DNA from: Fremontodendron californicum
Taxonomy: Eukaryota; Streptophyta; Magnoliopsida; Malvales; Malvaceae
NCBI GenBank assembly: GCA_030761205.1
Contig: JAULJL010000011.1
Location: forward strand, 11,336,501 to 11,400,500
Direction of reading: 5' to 3'
Length of the DNA stretch: 64,000 nucleotides
The number at the start of each line of letters is the position of its first letter. The stretch's first letter is position 1. Positions 52,888 to 64,000 of this stretch are shown here, piece by piece. Position numbers and translations under genes: made by a program. The notes beneath the pieces were generated by a model, which did no database searches, had not been told where the DNA came from, and saw nothing but the letters and a program-made list of their open reading frames with translations.

Positions 52888-54123
52888 CTATGGAGATTGA
52901 TCACCGTGATCGGAGGGTGGAGGAGATGCAAACCATGGAGGCATGTCCCGAAACCGATTGTCCATGTTGTTGATAATTGTCGATATGGTTTGATAGTTGT
53001 TTTGCATGTCCAACAATCTCGTATCGACATGGTGTCGAAGAGATGCAGATTCGATGGCGACTTGTTGACTAAGAGAGACAAATTGTTCATCAAACCTATC
53101 CATCTGTGTATCAAAATGGGTTTGAAGTGCTGCAAAATTAGTTTGAAGCGAGTTAAACCTGCTCATAAGAGCGTCAAGGACCGCTTGATTGTCAAAAGGC
53201 ACGAAAGAGGAGGAGGAGGCACCAACCATGGATGGCACTTGTTGAGCATCCGGTGGTGCATCAACATCATCATGCTCGTCTACATGTTCGACATGAACTC
53301 GGATCCATTCACCATTGTCATGTTGGTGATAGCTTATCTTGTGAATCGTTTGGAGTCCAATCATGGTGCTTTTGGAGGGTGAGACTCTCGGATCACAAGA
53401 AACTTTGATCCCAATCGCTTTGATGTAATAGCTTAAGACCATACCAAAGACTAATGTGCGCTCCGAGCCTCTGATGAAGCGGAGGAGATCGATGAAGATA
53501 AAATGTGCAAGGTTGGGCCGTTGATTAGAACGGAACATGTGGAGCTACCAATAGTCAGTATTGTGGAGGGTGGAGTACTTGATGCCGAATGGTCGAAAGA
53601 CATGCGAGATGATGATATGGAGTAACCGGTCATGCAATGTATGTAGTGAGGCAGCATTTTTTAGTGTGCGCACATCATCGAAAAAGAAACCTTCCTCATG
53701 GGTTCCTCCCTCGTTCGAAATTTCAAGCACCCGTGCCAAAGATTCTTGTGTGACGATTATTTCTCTACCCGTTAGATAGGTCTTGATCTCACGTACAATA
53801 CCACCGTCGGTGTCATTGTCCTCGCGGTTGAACGTGGCATTGCTAAAGAATGCACGGACAAGGTTTTCATGCACGGGATTGTTGAGAGAAATTAAGGGCA
53901 ATCATCTGAACGTCTCAAGATATGTGAGATAATGGAAGTCGAACACTCGGAGGAAGTTCACGTCAATCACACGAGACTTTTTAACCGGCACTTTAGCCAA
54001 CGAAGCATAGAATTTGGCTCAAGCACGAGTTAAAAGCATGTGGTTCGGAAGGTGCAGCTCTTTTGGAAGAGGACGCCCAGACGGTTGATTTGCGTTTAGC
54101 GGTGACTTTTGTTCTGGGGCCAT
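52888..54123 (-). pseudogene. Envelope-position ORF with plant-transposon-protein domain
   Basis: The minus strand starts at an ATG at 54123 (MAPEQKSP). After stops near 54020 and 53900 it continues in two long frames. The first holds NLVRAFFSNATFN, YLTGREIIVTQESLARVL and TLHDRLLHIIISHVFRP, typical of the 'putative plant transposon protein' domain. The second holds FIFIDLLRFIRG, VFGMVLSYYIKAIGI and a likely coiled coil of about 80 residues (LDALMSRFNSLQTNFAALQT onward). The position after RNase H is where Sireviruses carry an envelope-like ORF. At least two stops make it non-functional. Domain naming is from memory of the family. Confidence 0.6.
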
Positions 54124-55185
54124 TTAAAGAGTGGACAGTGGTTTAGGACTTTTGTCGAACACTTGGCGGGTGTCGAATTTGGGTGGTGTTTTGGACAACC
54201 GTTGAAAAGAATTAGTGCCAAATGATTTGAAGGGGTTTTCTAGGAGAAGACCGAATTTGGGTGGTGTAAGATTTTTGAGTGAGGCTTTTTATCAAACACT
54301 TAGTGGGTGGTATTTTTAGAGGTGGTTTTGAGTGATTTTGAGTTGGGTTTTGGATGAAATTGTGTAGAGAAGTGAAAAATATGATTAATTTGTGTAGAAA
54401 GTTCAAAGAAAACGTGAATGGAGGAGTTGATTTTCAAAATTTGTTGAAAATATGTGGGTTAGGGTTTGAAAGGGGATTTTCGAAATTTGGAGAGAATGAA
54501 GACATTTGGGTATGGAAATTATGAAAATGATGAAAGAAATATGAAGTGTTGATGATTATAGGTGTTGGAATGAAGAAATTTTAAGAAAAATTGAGAAAGT
54601 TGGAAGATTGGGGTGAGAAGGTTGAGAGAGTTCGAATGACAGAGGAAGGAGAGATGAGAGACTAACCAGGGTAGGGCTCACGTGCACGTATAGGCGCATC
54701 AGGCAGGAGGGGATCGATCCCTCGTTCAAATGGGATCGATCCCATATTCAAAAGGGATTGATCCCTGCCTGGAAAAATCTGGGTTTTGGCTTTTAATTTT
54801 GCAATTTTGGCAGAGGGATCCATTTCATTCATATGGGATCAATCCCATATGCAATTGCAGTCAAAAATACATTTGAAAACTTGTGATTTTTCATTCCAAA
54901 ACTTATAATTTTAAAAATTTGGACATTATTTATGCAATTTTATAATTCTAAATGCATCTAAAATTGTCCAAAATGAATAAAGCAATCAAACATACTCATC
55001 AAATATACATATAACACACAAGTACTAGTTCAAGTCCAACATGTGTATCATTTTCAACAATAAAACAAACTTTTGAAACATCAAACAATGCATTCAATGT
55101 TCAAACATCATTGAGACAAGTTTATAAACAAAATCAATATGATTAAACTTGCTCATACCAATTAAGAACAAAACATTGAATATAA
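54124..55185 (-). other. Copia spacer with GGGATCGATCCC palindromes
   Basis: Between pol and the envelope-position ORF. It carries five variants of the 12-bp palindrome GGGATCGATCCC (about 54709, 54731, 54754, 54811 and 54834), the same motif found in the LTR. Otherwise AT-rich and non-coding. Confidence 0.55.
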
Positions 55186-56873
55186 TCATGGTGCATTCAT
55201 TAATCCAAGTTCACCTTTAAGAGTGCAAAATCTATCTCTATCAAGTGGCTTGGTGAATATATCCGCTAATTGATGCAAGTTATCAACAAATTCAAGTATA
55301 ATATCACCTTTTTGAACATGATCTCTAATGAAATGGTGTCTTATTTCTATATGCTTAGTCATTGAATGTTGAATGGGATTTTTAGCGAGACTAATAGCAC
55401 TAGTGTTATCACATTTAATAGGAATATGATCCCAGGTAAGTCCAAAATCCTCCATTTGTTGTTTGATCCACAAGATTTGAGCACAACAACCATGATATGA
55501 GCATGTTCCCAAGAAATTGACAAGTATCGGAAGTGCTTTTTCTATCAATTTTACAACCACCAAAATCCGCATCCGAATAAGCATGCAAAACAAAAGAGGA
55601 TCGTTTTGGGTACCATAAGCCTAGACTAGGTGTGTCCTTAAGGTAACGAAATATTCGCTTAACGGCAAGTAATTGTGACTCTCTAGGTGATAATTGAAAT
55701 CTAGCACATAAGCATACACTAAACATAATATCAGGTCTACTTGCGGTAAGATAAAGCAATGAGCCAATCATTGACCTATAAAGTTTAGTGTCAACATATT
55801 TACCTCCTTCATCCTTATCAAGCTTAGTTGAAGTGCTCATGGGTGTTGAGTAGGATTTTGAGCCATCCATGCCAAACCTCTTGAGCAAGTCTCTTACGTA
55901 TTTTACTTGATTGATGAAGATGCCATCTTTAGTTTGCTTAACTTGTAATCCCAGAAAGAAAGTAAGCTCTCCCATCATTCTCATCTCAAATTCACCTTGC
56001 ATAAGCTTAGAAAATTTTTGACAAAGAGATTCATTAGTTGAATCAAAGATGATATCATCAATATAAACTTGAATTATTAGAATGTCTTTATCTTGAACCT
56101 TAATAAAAAGGGTAGTGTCAACTTTACCTCTATTAAAACCTTTTTTAATCAAAATTTTTGAAAGTCTCTCATACCAAACTCTAGGAGCTTGTTTCAAACC
56201 ATACAAAGCTTTTGATAATTTAAAGACATTATTAAAAATAAGGATTTTCAAAACTGGGAGGTTGTTCAACATATACTTCCTCATCAATAAAACCAATTAG
56301 AAAAGCACTTTTAACATCTATTTGAAAAAGTTTGAAATCTTTAAAACAAGCAAAAGCAAAAAGCATTCTAATAACTTCTAATCTTGCTACCGGGGCATAA
56401 GTTTAATCATAGTCAATTCCTTCTTCTTGACTATAACCTTGAGCAACTAATCTAGCCTTATTTCTAACAATATTGTCATTTTCATCAAGTTTGTTTCTAA
56501 AGACCCATTTAGTACCTATAGTTGGATAATCACTAGGTCTTTTCACTAAATTCCAAACTTTGCTTCTTTCAAATTGATTTAACTCTTCTTGCATAGCCAT
56601 AATCCAATTATCATCTCCTAAGGCCTCATCAATGTTCTTAGGTTCAATTTGAGAAAGAAAAACAACATAATTACAAGTATTTCTAAGAGAAGATATAGTA
56701 ATTATCTCTTGAGTTGGATCATCAAAAATCTCACCATCTTTGACATAGCTAAATTCTCTTGGATGGCTTGCCTCCCTTTCAACTTGTATGGGTTCAAGAA
56801 AGTCATATTCTTTTGTAAGTTTTTGATCTACTTCAACTTGATTTTGCTCCTTGGGTAATGATGCATCATCCAT
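55186..56873 (-). pseudogene. Copia reverse transcriptase-RNase H
   Basis: Minus-strand frames encode SKVWNLVKRPSDYPTIGTKW with KARLVAQGYSQEEGIDY, then (new frame) ALYGLKQAPRVWYERL, the catalytic VYIDDIIFDST (Y-x-D-D), LYRSMIGSLLYLTASRPDI, and RNase H DADFGGCKIDRKSTSDTC. A frameshift follows near 55500, and then IPIKCDNTSAISLAKNP and LADIFTKPLDRDRF run to the stop at 55186. Frame breaks near 56400 and 55500 inactivate it. Confidence 0.9.
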
Positions 56874-56879
56874 ATTCTC

Positions 56880-57977
56880 TTAAAATATGCCTGCATCATC
56901 ATCATCAAAAGATACCTTTCTCGAAGGTGAATTAGTTTCATCAAATATAACATGAATAGATTCTTCTACAACTAGAGTTCTCTTATTAAAGACTCTAAAA
57001 GCTTTGGAATTTATGGAATAACCAAGAAAAATAGCTTCATCACTTTTTGCATCAAATTTACCAAGGTTATCCTTTCCATTATTTAAAACGAAACATTTGC
57101 AACCAAAAATATAGAAGTAGCTTATGTTAGGCCTTCTACCTTTAAAAAGCTCATATGGTGTTTTCTTCAAAATTGGCCTAATGATAGCTCTATTTATCAT
57201 ATAACAAGAAGTATTAATGGCTTCCGCCCAAAGATATCTTGGTAAATTATTTTCACAAAACATGGTCCTAGCCATTTCCTCTAAGGTTCTATTTTTTCTT
57301 TCTACTACTTCATTTTGTTGAGGAGTTTTAGGTGCCGAAAAGTTATGACTAATACCATTTTCATTACAAAACTTGTCAAAACCAAGATTTTCAAATTCTT
57401 GTTTATGATCACTTCTTATGCTAGAAATAGAATAACCTTTTTCATTTTGAACAATTTTACAAAAAGTGATGAACTTTTCCAAAGCTTCATTTTTAGAATT
57501 TAATAAGAGAACCCATGTGTACCTAGAGAAATTATCAACCAAAACAAAACCATATTGTTTACCACCCAAGCTCAATGTCCTTATAGGACCAAAAAGATCA
57601 ATATGAATCATTTGCAATACTTTAGTAGTTTAAACAACATTTTTAGGTTTAAAAGAAGCTCTCATATGTTTACCTTTAACACAAGCATCACATACTTTGT
57701 CATTTTCAAATTTCAATTTTGGTAAACCAACAACTAAGTCTTTTTGAGAAAGTTTTGAAATAATATGCATACTAGCATGACCTAGGCTTCTATGCCAAAT
57801 CCAAGAGTCATTTTCATCTTTAGCCATAAGACAAACATTTTGTGAAGACAAGTCATTTAAATAAACAACATAAATATTTCCTTGTCTATGACCAATAAAA
57901 ACAAATTCATTTGTCTTTATGTTTATCACTTGACAACCCATAGACTCAAATATGACTCTTAAACCTTTGCCACACAT
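56880..57977 (-). pseudogene. Copia integrase
   Basis: H-H-C-C zinc-binding start WIWHRSLGHASMHIISKLSQ with CDACVKGK. After a stop near 57630, the core reads IDLFGPIRT, SDHKQEFEN and PQQNEVVERKNRTLEEMART, so the D, D and E catalytic residues are present. The GKxP-like tail includes PYELFKGRRPNISYF and FLGYSINSKAFRVFN. A stop at 56880 separates it from reverse transcriptase. Confidence 0.9.
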
Positions 57978-58234
57978 TTGACTAATGCTAAGTAAATTAT
58001 GCTTAAGACCTTTAATAAAGAGAACATTTTCAATATTAGTTGAAAAGTTATTACCAATAGAGCCAATGCCTTCAATTTGTCCTTTAGAATTGTCTCCGAA
58101 CTAACATCTCCACCACCTTTGGGCTTTAAATCCAAGAATTGACTTTTGTCTCCGGTCATGTGTCTTGAGCATCCACTATCAAGGTACCAAGGATTTCTTT
58201 TAGTTGAATTTACCTTGAAACAATGCTCATCCAC
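57959..58234 (-). pseudogene. Copia aspartic protease
   Basis: NPWYLDSGCSRHMTGDKSQF carries the D-S-G active site of copia proteases. The frame is shifted relative to gag (ends at 58249) and to the part that follows (LRVIFESMGCQVI). Confidence 0.85.
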
Positions 58235-58248
58235 CTACAAACACAAAG

Positions 58249-59981
58249 TCAATTTTTGGTTTTAGGTACCCAAATTTTCTTTGGTCCTTGAGCATTATTG
58301 TTCACAATTCTTGTGCCTTTAGGGATCCACTTCATTTTAGTAATCTCATCTTGAGATGTGCTAACTCCTTTAGGAATCCACACACTCCTAGTGAGCTTAC
58401 TTCTATAAGTGACAACCTTCAAGGGACAAGATTGGGTTGAATGACCCAATTTATGACAATATGTGCACAAGCTAGATGCTTCATATGACTTACTTGGTTT
58501 AACAAAGAATTTTTTTAAATAAGTTTCCTTTTCATCACTATCAGAACCTAAACCATTTTTGTCAAAGAAAACCCTTTGTGTTTCAAGCATGTCATTAAGC
58601 TTTTGATGTCCCATATAGAATCTAGAAAAGAAATTATGCAAGTTTACATTATTTGTTATCAAATCATCAATTTCAATTTTAAAATCATCAACTTTCTTTT
58701 CACAATCATTCTTGATTTTAATCAAAAAGTCATTTTCATCTTTCAACTTTGAAATTATTTTCTTATACCTTAGACTCATGGACTCAAATTCAAAAGCTAA
58801 ATCATCAAAGGCATATTGCAATTCATCAAAAGTATATGAACTCAAATTGGTAGAATTAGAAGATACCTTGGGCTCTTCAAGAGCAATGAGACATAGGTTG
58901 GCCACTTCATCATCATATGACTCATCATTGTCGGATGTGTCACTATCACTCCATGTAGCCACCATAGCTTTCTTCATTGGCTTTTTTGAGTTTTGTTTCT
59001 TCAATAAGGGACATTCAAACTTGGTGACCCGGTTTCTTACATTCATAGCATATGATTTGGTCCTTCTCTCTTTTACTTGATTCACCTCTCACCATATCTC
59101 TTCTTTGAGGTCTTCTTCCTTTGTTCATCCTCATGAACTTTTTGAATCTTTTTGCAAACATAGCCATTTCTTCATCTTCATCAACCTTTTCATTTTCTTC
59201 ATTATCTTATTCTTGAATGGTTGATTTGAAAGCAACACCAAATTTCTTTGTTGACTCTTGCCCATGCTTGATCTTCATCTCATAGGTTAAGAGAGAACCA
59301 ATGAGTTCATCTAAGGAAAGAGTGTTAGGATCTTTATATTCTTCAATGGCGGTCAATTTAGCTTCCCAAGATTTAGGAAGACTATTTAACAACTTCTTGA
59401 CTATTTCTTTGTTGGGATATGTCTTTCGAAGACCCTTCAAGCCATTGATGACATCCATAAATCGATCGGACATCTCTTTTATACTTTCCTCGGATTTTAT
59501 CTTGAATAGTTCATAATCAAGATTGAGCATACTAATATTTGATTCTTTCACTTGGTTTGTTCCTTTATGAGTGATTGCCATTTTGTCCCAAACTTGCTTA
59601 ACATTGTCACAAAGAGAAACCCTATTATATTCACTTGGACCTAAAGCACAAAATAGAGTGTGCATTGCTTTAGTATTCAATTAAACCATCTTGATGTCTA
59701 CTTCATCCCATTCATCTTCATCTTTAGGCACTTGTGTTTTTCAACTTTTTTCTTTGGAATTAGTGGACCATTCATGATAACCTTCCAAACTTCAAAATCA
59801 TTTGCTTGAACAAAAAGCTTCATCCTTGTTCTCCAATAGGAATAGTTCTCACAATTGAAGAGTGTGGTCTCATAGTGGAGTGACTTTCAAGACCCATGGA
59901 TGTGGCATTAGATTCGAAGGCCATAAGACAATCTTCATGTTGGAATTCATCATTTTCCTCTTTGTTCCAAACTTGAGACAT
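58249..59981 (-). pseudogene. Copia gag
   Basis: The minus strand starts at an ATG at 59981 (MSQVWNKEEN). After stops it gives the conserved gag segment VKQVWDKMAITHKGTNQVKE, DRFMDVINGLKGL and LLNSLPKSWEAKLTAIEE (59680-59207). A second frame (59085-58249) has a long acidic region and the zinc knuckle CTYCHKLGHSTQSC. Multiple stops are present. Confidence 0.88.
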
Positions 59982-60038
59982 CTTTGAACTTAGAAGGATC
60001 TTTACTCAAGGTTGTTAGACCTACAAAAGAGACCAATA

Positions 60039-60050
60039 GCTTTGATACCA
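60039..60050 (-). other. Copia primer binding site
   Basis: The minus strand reads TGGTATCAAAGC, two bases after the 5' LTR end at 60053: initiator-Met tRNA type with one mismatch. Confidence 0.8.
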
Positions 60051-60052
60051 AT

Positions 60053-61205
60053 TGTTAACTCAAGTGTAGAGATTAACCAAGAGGGGTGAATTGGTTTTTA
60101 AATTTTTCACTAATAAATTTGAATTTTTAATTTATGAAAATTAAGAAATCAAATTTAATATGAAATAAATGAACAACACAAGTAATTAAAATAAAGAGTA
60201 AGGAAAGAGGATCAAACACTCGATGTATAGAGGTTCAGCACTTCCACTTGGTGCTTACGTCCTCTTTTCGTGGCACTTCCTTGCTAAGATGTTTCACCAA
60301 TCCACTAGTGAAAAATTACCTTTGAGGTTAAGGTATAACCTTACAATCACTATCTTTTGAGGCTTAGATAGAACCCCCTTGACCCCTTAAGAATTCTATC
60401 CAAATCCTTAATAACAAGTCACTCAAAATCTCAAACCCCTTTAGAGAATGAAGATTTGTTTGCAAACTAAAATGATCCTCTAATAGGAAAGTGTTTGCTG
60501 AGTTTAAGCACTATATGTGAAGAGACTATTACAATGATAAAATGAATACAATATGAATTTAAGCTTAAGCACAATGAACACTTGAAAGCTTAGAGAGAAT
60601 ATGAAAATTCTTGCCTTGATTTGCTTTTCTTGGAGTCTCTTGGTATAGGAAGTGTTAGGAAGTCCCTTCTATATGTTGAATATCAGATATGGCGTTTTGG
60701 ATCATTTAATGTGAAATAGAGCCGTTGTTTCCTCAAAAAATCATACTTGGAAGTCAGTGCAGTACGCATAGGATCGATCCTATGATTGCAGGGATCGATC
60801 CCCTCTTTTTTTTTTTTTTTCTTTAAAAAATATGATCGTTGGAGTCAAGGGATCAATCCTTTCCTTGGGGGATCGATCCGTTACTGTTCTGCAAAGTTAC
60901 TTAGCTACTGACTCTTAAGGGATCGATCCCTTACTTAGGGGATCGATCCCCTCTTCATTTAAAAGATTTTCTTTGCTTTTGAAGATAGGTCACTTTGTCT
61001 TAAAAATATTTTAACATATATATATTTAAAAAAATGTATTTTTTAGAAAAAGAAAGGAGTTTAAAATGTTTTAGCATTTTCCAAAATACTATTAAAGTTA
61101 TTCATCGAAAAATTCTAAATTAAAAATAATTTAATCTCAAGCTAATTAAGCATAAAAGTTTGTCATTTCAAAATTAAGATCAATTTAAAGCTAATATAGC
61201 TAACA
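60053..61205 (-). repeat. 5' LTR of copia element (1153 bp)
   Basis: Plus-strand ends TGTTAACT and AGCTAACA. It contains six variants of the palindrome GGGATCGATCCC (60770-60950). It matches 52398-52635 at its gag-proximal end. Confidence 0.85.
60770..60952. repeat. Cluster of GGGATCGATCCC palindromes in copia LTR
   Basis: Copies or one-base variants at about 60770, 60791, 60849, 60868, 60919 and 60939. Each is self-complementary. Confidence 0.85.
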
Positions 61206-62042
61206 TTATGTTGTTCCCATTTTGTTTTAAAAAAAAAATCATATATTTTTTGTTTGGGATGATGCTTCATTGAATGTTTATGAATTTCTAATTCCTAGTG
61301 CAATTTTTTTGGAGTGTGCTATTATTTAAGCTTGCATAAATTTAGCCTGATAATATCCACTAAACCATTGTGTTCTATAAACCATAACTTTGATAACAGT
61401 GGTATCATATCCAAATGATAATCATTGATATATCTTTTTAGATATAGATGTTCCTATCTCCCATGAGACACAAGGGCTGAATCACTTAAATTGTCAATAC
61501 TCACAACTTAATCACTTGAAATTCAATTCTTAGGGATGTGATTTCAACTTCTCTATATAGCTATAGTTTTGGTATGTAAAGGTTGCAAATTTACAATCCA
61601 AGTTTTTTTTTAGATGAGTTCAATTCAATTAAGATTCTCCCCAATAATTATATGTGCTTGATGTATAAATTCCATGGAATTATGCGACACTGTTTGAAAG
61701 TTAATGATTTTAAGTCAATGATGTGAAAACGTGAATTAAAAAAAGTTACTTTCTTTTTTCGGTTTATTGGTTGTTTCTCATTTATTCTTTTTTCTGTTAC
61801 ATTTATAATTATCAGTTTACATTGAAAATTTAGTTTGTGTACTCTCAAGGATTCTTCAAAGTTTTTGCTTTGGTTGGAAGATTTTGGTATGATTTTGAGC
61901 TCTCCATTATTTGCTTGATGATTGTTTCATATTTTGTAACATCTTTTTGTGTTAATTAACTTCATACCTTATCACTTAATAATTTCATATTATATACAAT
62001 TGAATTATATCATCAGACGTGAAAGCGCGGAATGCACACTAG

Positions 62043-64000
62043 TTACTTATCAATTACTTATAAACAAATATTATTATAAAAAATAATTTATCCAACTTTA
62101 AAAAAATCTTAAAACACTTGTTAATAGTCATAACTCTTATAACTCGTCGTAAAATGCTGCGAAAAGACATAACTAATGAATTTGGAGGTGGCAAATGAAT
62201 CTGAGCTCAAAATTCGTTTGCAAAAAATCGAATTTGAATCTGTCTAAACTCAATTTGATAAAAAAAGTCAAAGATTTAAACCCGAAAAATCCGAACCCAA
62301 AATGGCATGAGCACGAAATGACTGAAACTCGAAATGATCCAAACCCAAAATGACCTGAACCCGAGACCAACTCGATTATAAAATTGTAATAACCCGAATT
62401 TAATCCTAAAAATAAGAATGATCGAATTGTAATTAAATTATTCATTTAAAAAAAAAACTTAAATTATAAAATTTATTCTATTTTTTTTTATACTTTTTTT
62501 AATCAAATGTTAAAATTTAATATATATATATATATAAGGTAAAATAATATTTTTTATCAAATTTTGAATGATAACTACGACTCAGAATGATAATCAAATG
62601 AAAATTACGTTGCGTCTATTTAGCTGTGAACGAAACTATGAAAAAAAATTATGATCTATTTAGTTTTTTTTACTATGAAAAAAATGAACAATTAAATGAA
62701 TGACTTTCATTGGTCAAGACAAATATTATGGTATGTTTAGTCGTGAATGATAATTACAACTTAGATTGATAATAAAAAATTTGAGGAGATCACACTTCAA
62801 ATAGTGTTGATGATTTTTTTTATTGTACGATAATATATATTAAACTTTCACCTTTTTGTATTTTGTACGAGAAAATAAGTTAGCACTTAATAGGATAGAA
62901 AATGAGGAACCGTTTTTAGAATTCAATAATATAACGTTATTTTATTTTCGAAGATATGTGGTGTAAATCATACTTCCTATTTTTTTAGAATTCACAAAAA
63001 AAATTCTTAAATAATTATTTTTCTTTAATCACAATTTAATTAATTAATAAAATTATGATATTATCTTATATATCCCGTATCGTTCACATGTCATGTAATC
63101 GTATCGTATCTAAAATTATCATGTCTACAAATTATTATATCATCTCATCTTCATTGATCATTACTATTTAATAATTACTATTAAAATAGTAAACTATTAA
63201 AATATTAAAATATACTGTATATATTAATTATGATTTCTTAAAAAAATTAGATTTTAGTTAAGATTAAACCATTAGGACAAATAATTGAGTAATAACTAAT
63301 AATAGTACTTTTTTTGCATTGTCTTACCAGCTCTTAAATCTTAGCCTTATTCTTCTTCAAATATAGCCATTTTTCTATTTTGATTTAATTATTAGTATGT
63401 GCAATTATATTTGTATGTATGCATTATATAAATCATAATATATTTACATGTGAAGTGTTAAAATTCATCGAATCAATTGTTTTAAATATCAATATGATAA
63501 TATATCATATTTTCTATAATCAAATATTTAACAAATTGATTTTATATAACAACTTAATTTTATATCTTTTTTGTGCTAACAAAAATTGATATTAATATAC
63601 AGAATCTTACTTAAAAAATAATAATTTATTTTTGAATTTAAATATTTAAATTATGTAAAAATAATTATATATAACATAAAATATAAAATAATGCAAAATA
63701 TGCCCAAACCCGAGTCTGAAATGATTAGACTCTGAAAAAACTCGAACTCGATATGATTCGAATTGAAAATAATGTGATTCAAACCCACCCAATTAGGCAA
63801 TTACCACCTCTACGTAATGATTAATTATTTATCTAAGTCCAACATTTTAGCAATCGAATCAATTTGTGGTTAGTATAAATTAAATACTTTTTCAATTTTG
63901 ACCTACAAAATTATTTTATATATCTTTATATAATATATTTTAATTTCAAAATACCTATAATATATCAATTTTAAACAAGGAATTTGATTAAAATTTAAAA
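62043..64000. other. AT-rich terminal region with degenerate MITE-like element
   Basis: GAGGTGGCAAATGAATC at about 62184 and the inverse form ...GGCAATTACCACCTC at 63810 are imperfect inverted ends. They enclose about 1.6 kb with clusters of AACCC(G/A)AAATGA at both sides, as in transposons with GGGTT-type subterminal repeats. A clear target duplication was not found. No gene. Confidence 0.35.

Larger units (their letters stand above)
52398..61205 (-). mobile_element. Sirevirus (Maximus/SIRE)-type Ty1/copia element, decayed
   Basis: Minus-strand order: 5' LTR (61205-60053), Met-tRNA PBS (60050-60039), gag, protease, integrase, reverse transcriptase-RNase H, an envelope-position ORF, and a truncated 3' LTR (52635-52398). 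Flanks CTATG (52393-52397) and TTATG (61206-61210) form a 5-bp duplication with one mismatch. Several frameshifts show it is inactive. Lineage is inferred from the RNase H C terminus (TKHIEIRHHFIRDHVQKGDI) and the extra ORF after pol. Confidence 0.85.
44261..62042 (+). mobile_element. Probable Helitron with host-gene fragments, twice interrupted
   Basis: Candidate 5' end TCTATAACACTATATAT at 44261 preceded by A; candidate 3' end GCGCGGAATGCACACTAG at 62025-62042 followed by T. This fits Helitron insertion between A and T and the CTRR terminus. A clear subterminal hairpin is not obvious. After removing the solo LTR (46897-52154) and the copia element (52398-61210), about 3.7 kb remains. It carries exon-like pieces of UBP14 and a cyclophilin with splice sites and introns, the classic Helitron capture pattern. 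No Rep/helicase was seen, so it is non-autonomous. Confidence 0.5.

Overview
This window is intron-bearing, AT-rich nuclear DNA of a flowering plant, almost certainly a eudicot. It has one intact host gene and is otherwise dominated by nested transposable elements. The host gene is a 13-exon nuclear gene on the minus strand (25234-37181). It encodes the organellar MnmG/GidA (MTO1) tRNA wobble-uridine modification enzyme; all exon phases join into 722 codons, and one intron appears to use a GC-AG boundary. Its introns hold a complete 332-bp TRIM element, two inverted copies of one hAT-type MITE family and a third hAT-like MITE.

The left part (1-20230) is a three-level nest. The oldest layer is a decayed minus-strand Ty3/gypsy element (LTR near 19851-20230, Met-tRNA PBS, gag) carrying fragments of at least three host genes: starch synthase I, CCT8 (theta chaperonin) and ubiquitin-activating enzyme E1. 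A giant-LTR element inserted into the CCT8 piece and collapsed to a solo LTR (1697-18994, 6-bp target duplication). Into that LTR inserted a full-length 11960-bp Athila-like Ty3/gypsy element (4281-16240, TSD TATTG). Its two 1483-bp LTRs show no difference that I could see, so the insertion looks recent. Its gag-pol ORF is open.

The highlight is what this Athila-like element carries downstream of pol: two intact ORFs in the sense strand. The first (11498-12034, 178 aa) has an arginine/lysine block next to a C-x2-C-x4-C-x3-C cluster, like small cysteine-rich nucleic-acid-binding proteins of some plant RNA viruses. The second (12311-12958, 215 aa) is a full-length, intronless LONELY GUY (LOG) cytokinin-activating phosphoribohydrolase. 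Splice-acceptor-like sequences lie just upstream of both ORFs, and a donor-like site lies just upstream of the gag ATG. This suggests a retrovirus-like element that expresses a hormone-activating enzyme from spliced subgenomic RNA.

The right part (39-64 kb) holds a hAT MITE (39193-39881), a MuDR-type transposase pseudogene (about 41349-42300), and a probable Helitron (about 44261-62042, perhaps with a second start at 43244). In or next to it are exon-and-intron fragments of dynein light chain LC8, UBP14 and a CYP95/CYP63-type cyclophilin. The Helitron is interrupted by a second, inverted copy of the giant LTR as a clean solo LTR (46897-52149, TSD TGGGT) and by a decayed minus-strand Sirevirus-type Ty1/copia element (52398-61205) with an envelope-position ORF. 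The window ends in AT-rich repeat DNA. I saw no rRNA, tRNA or CRISPR features.
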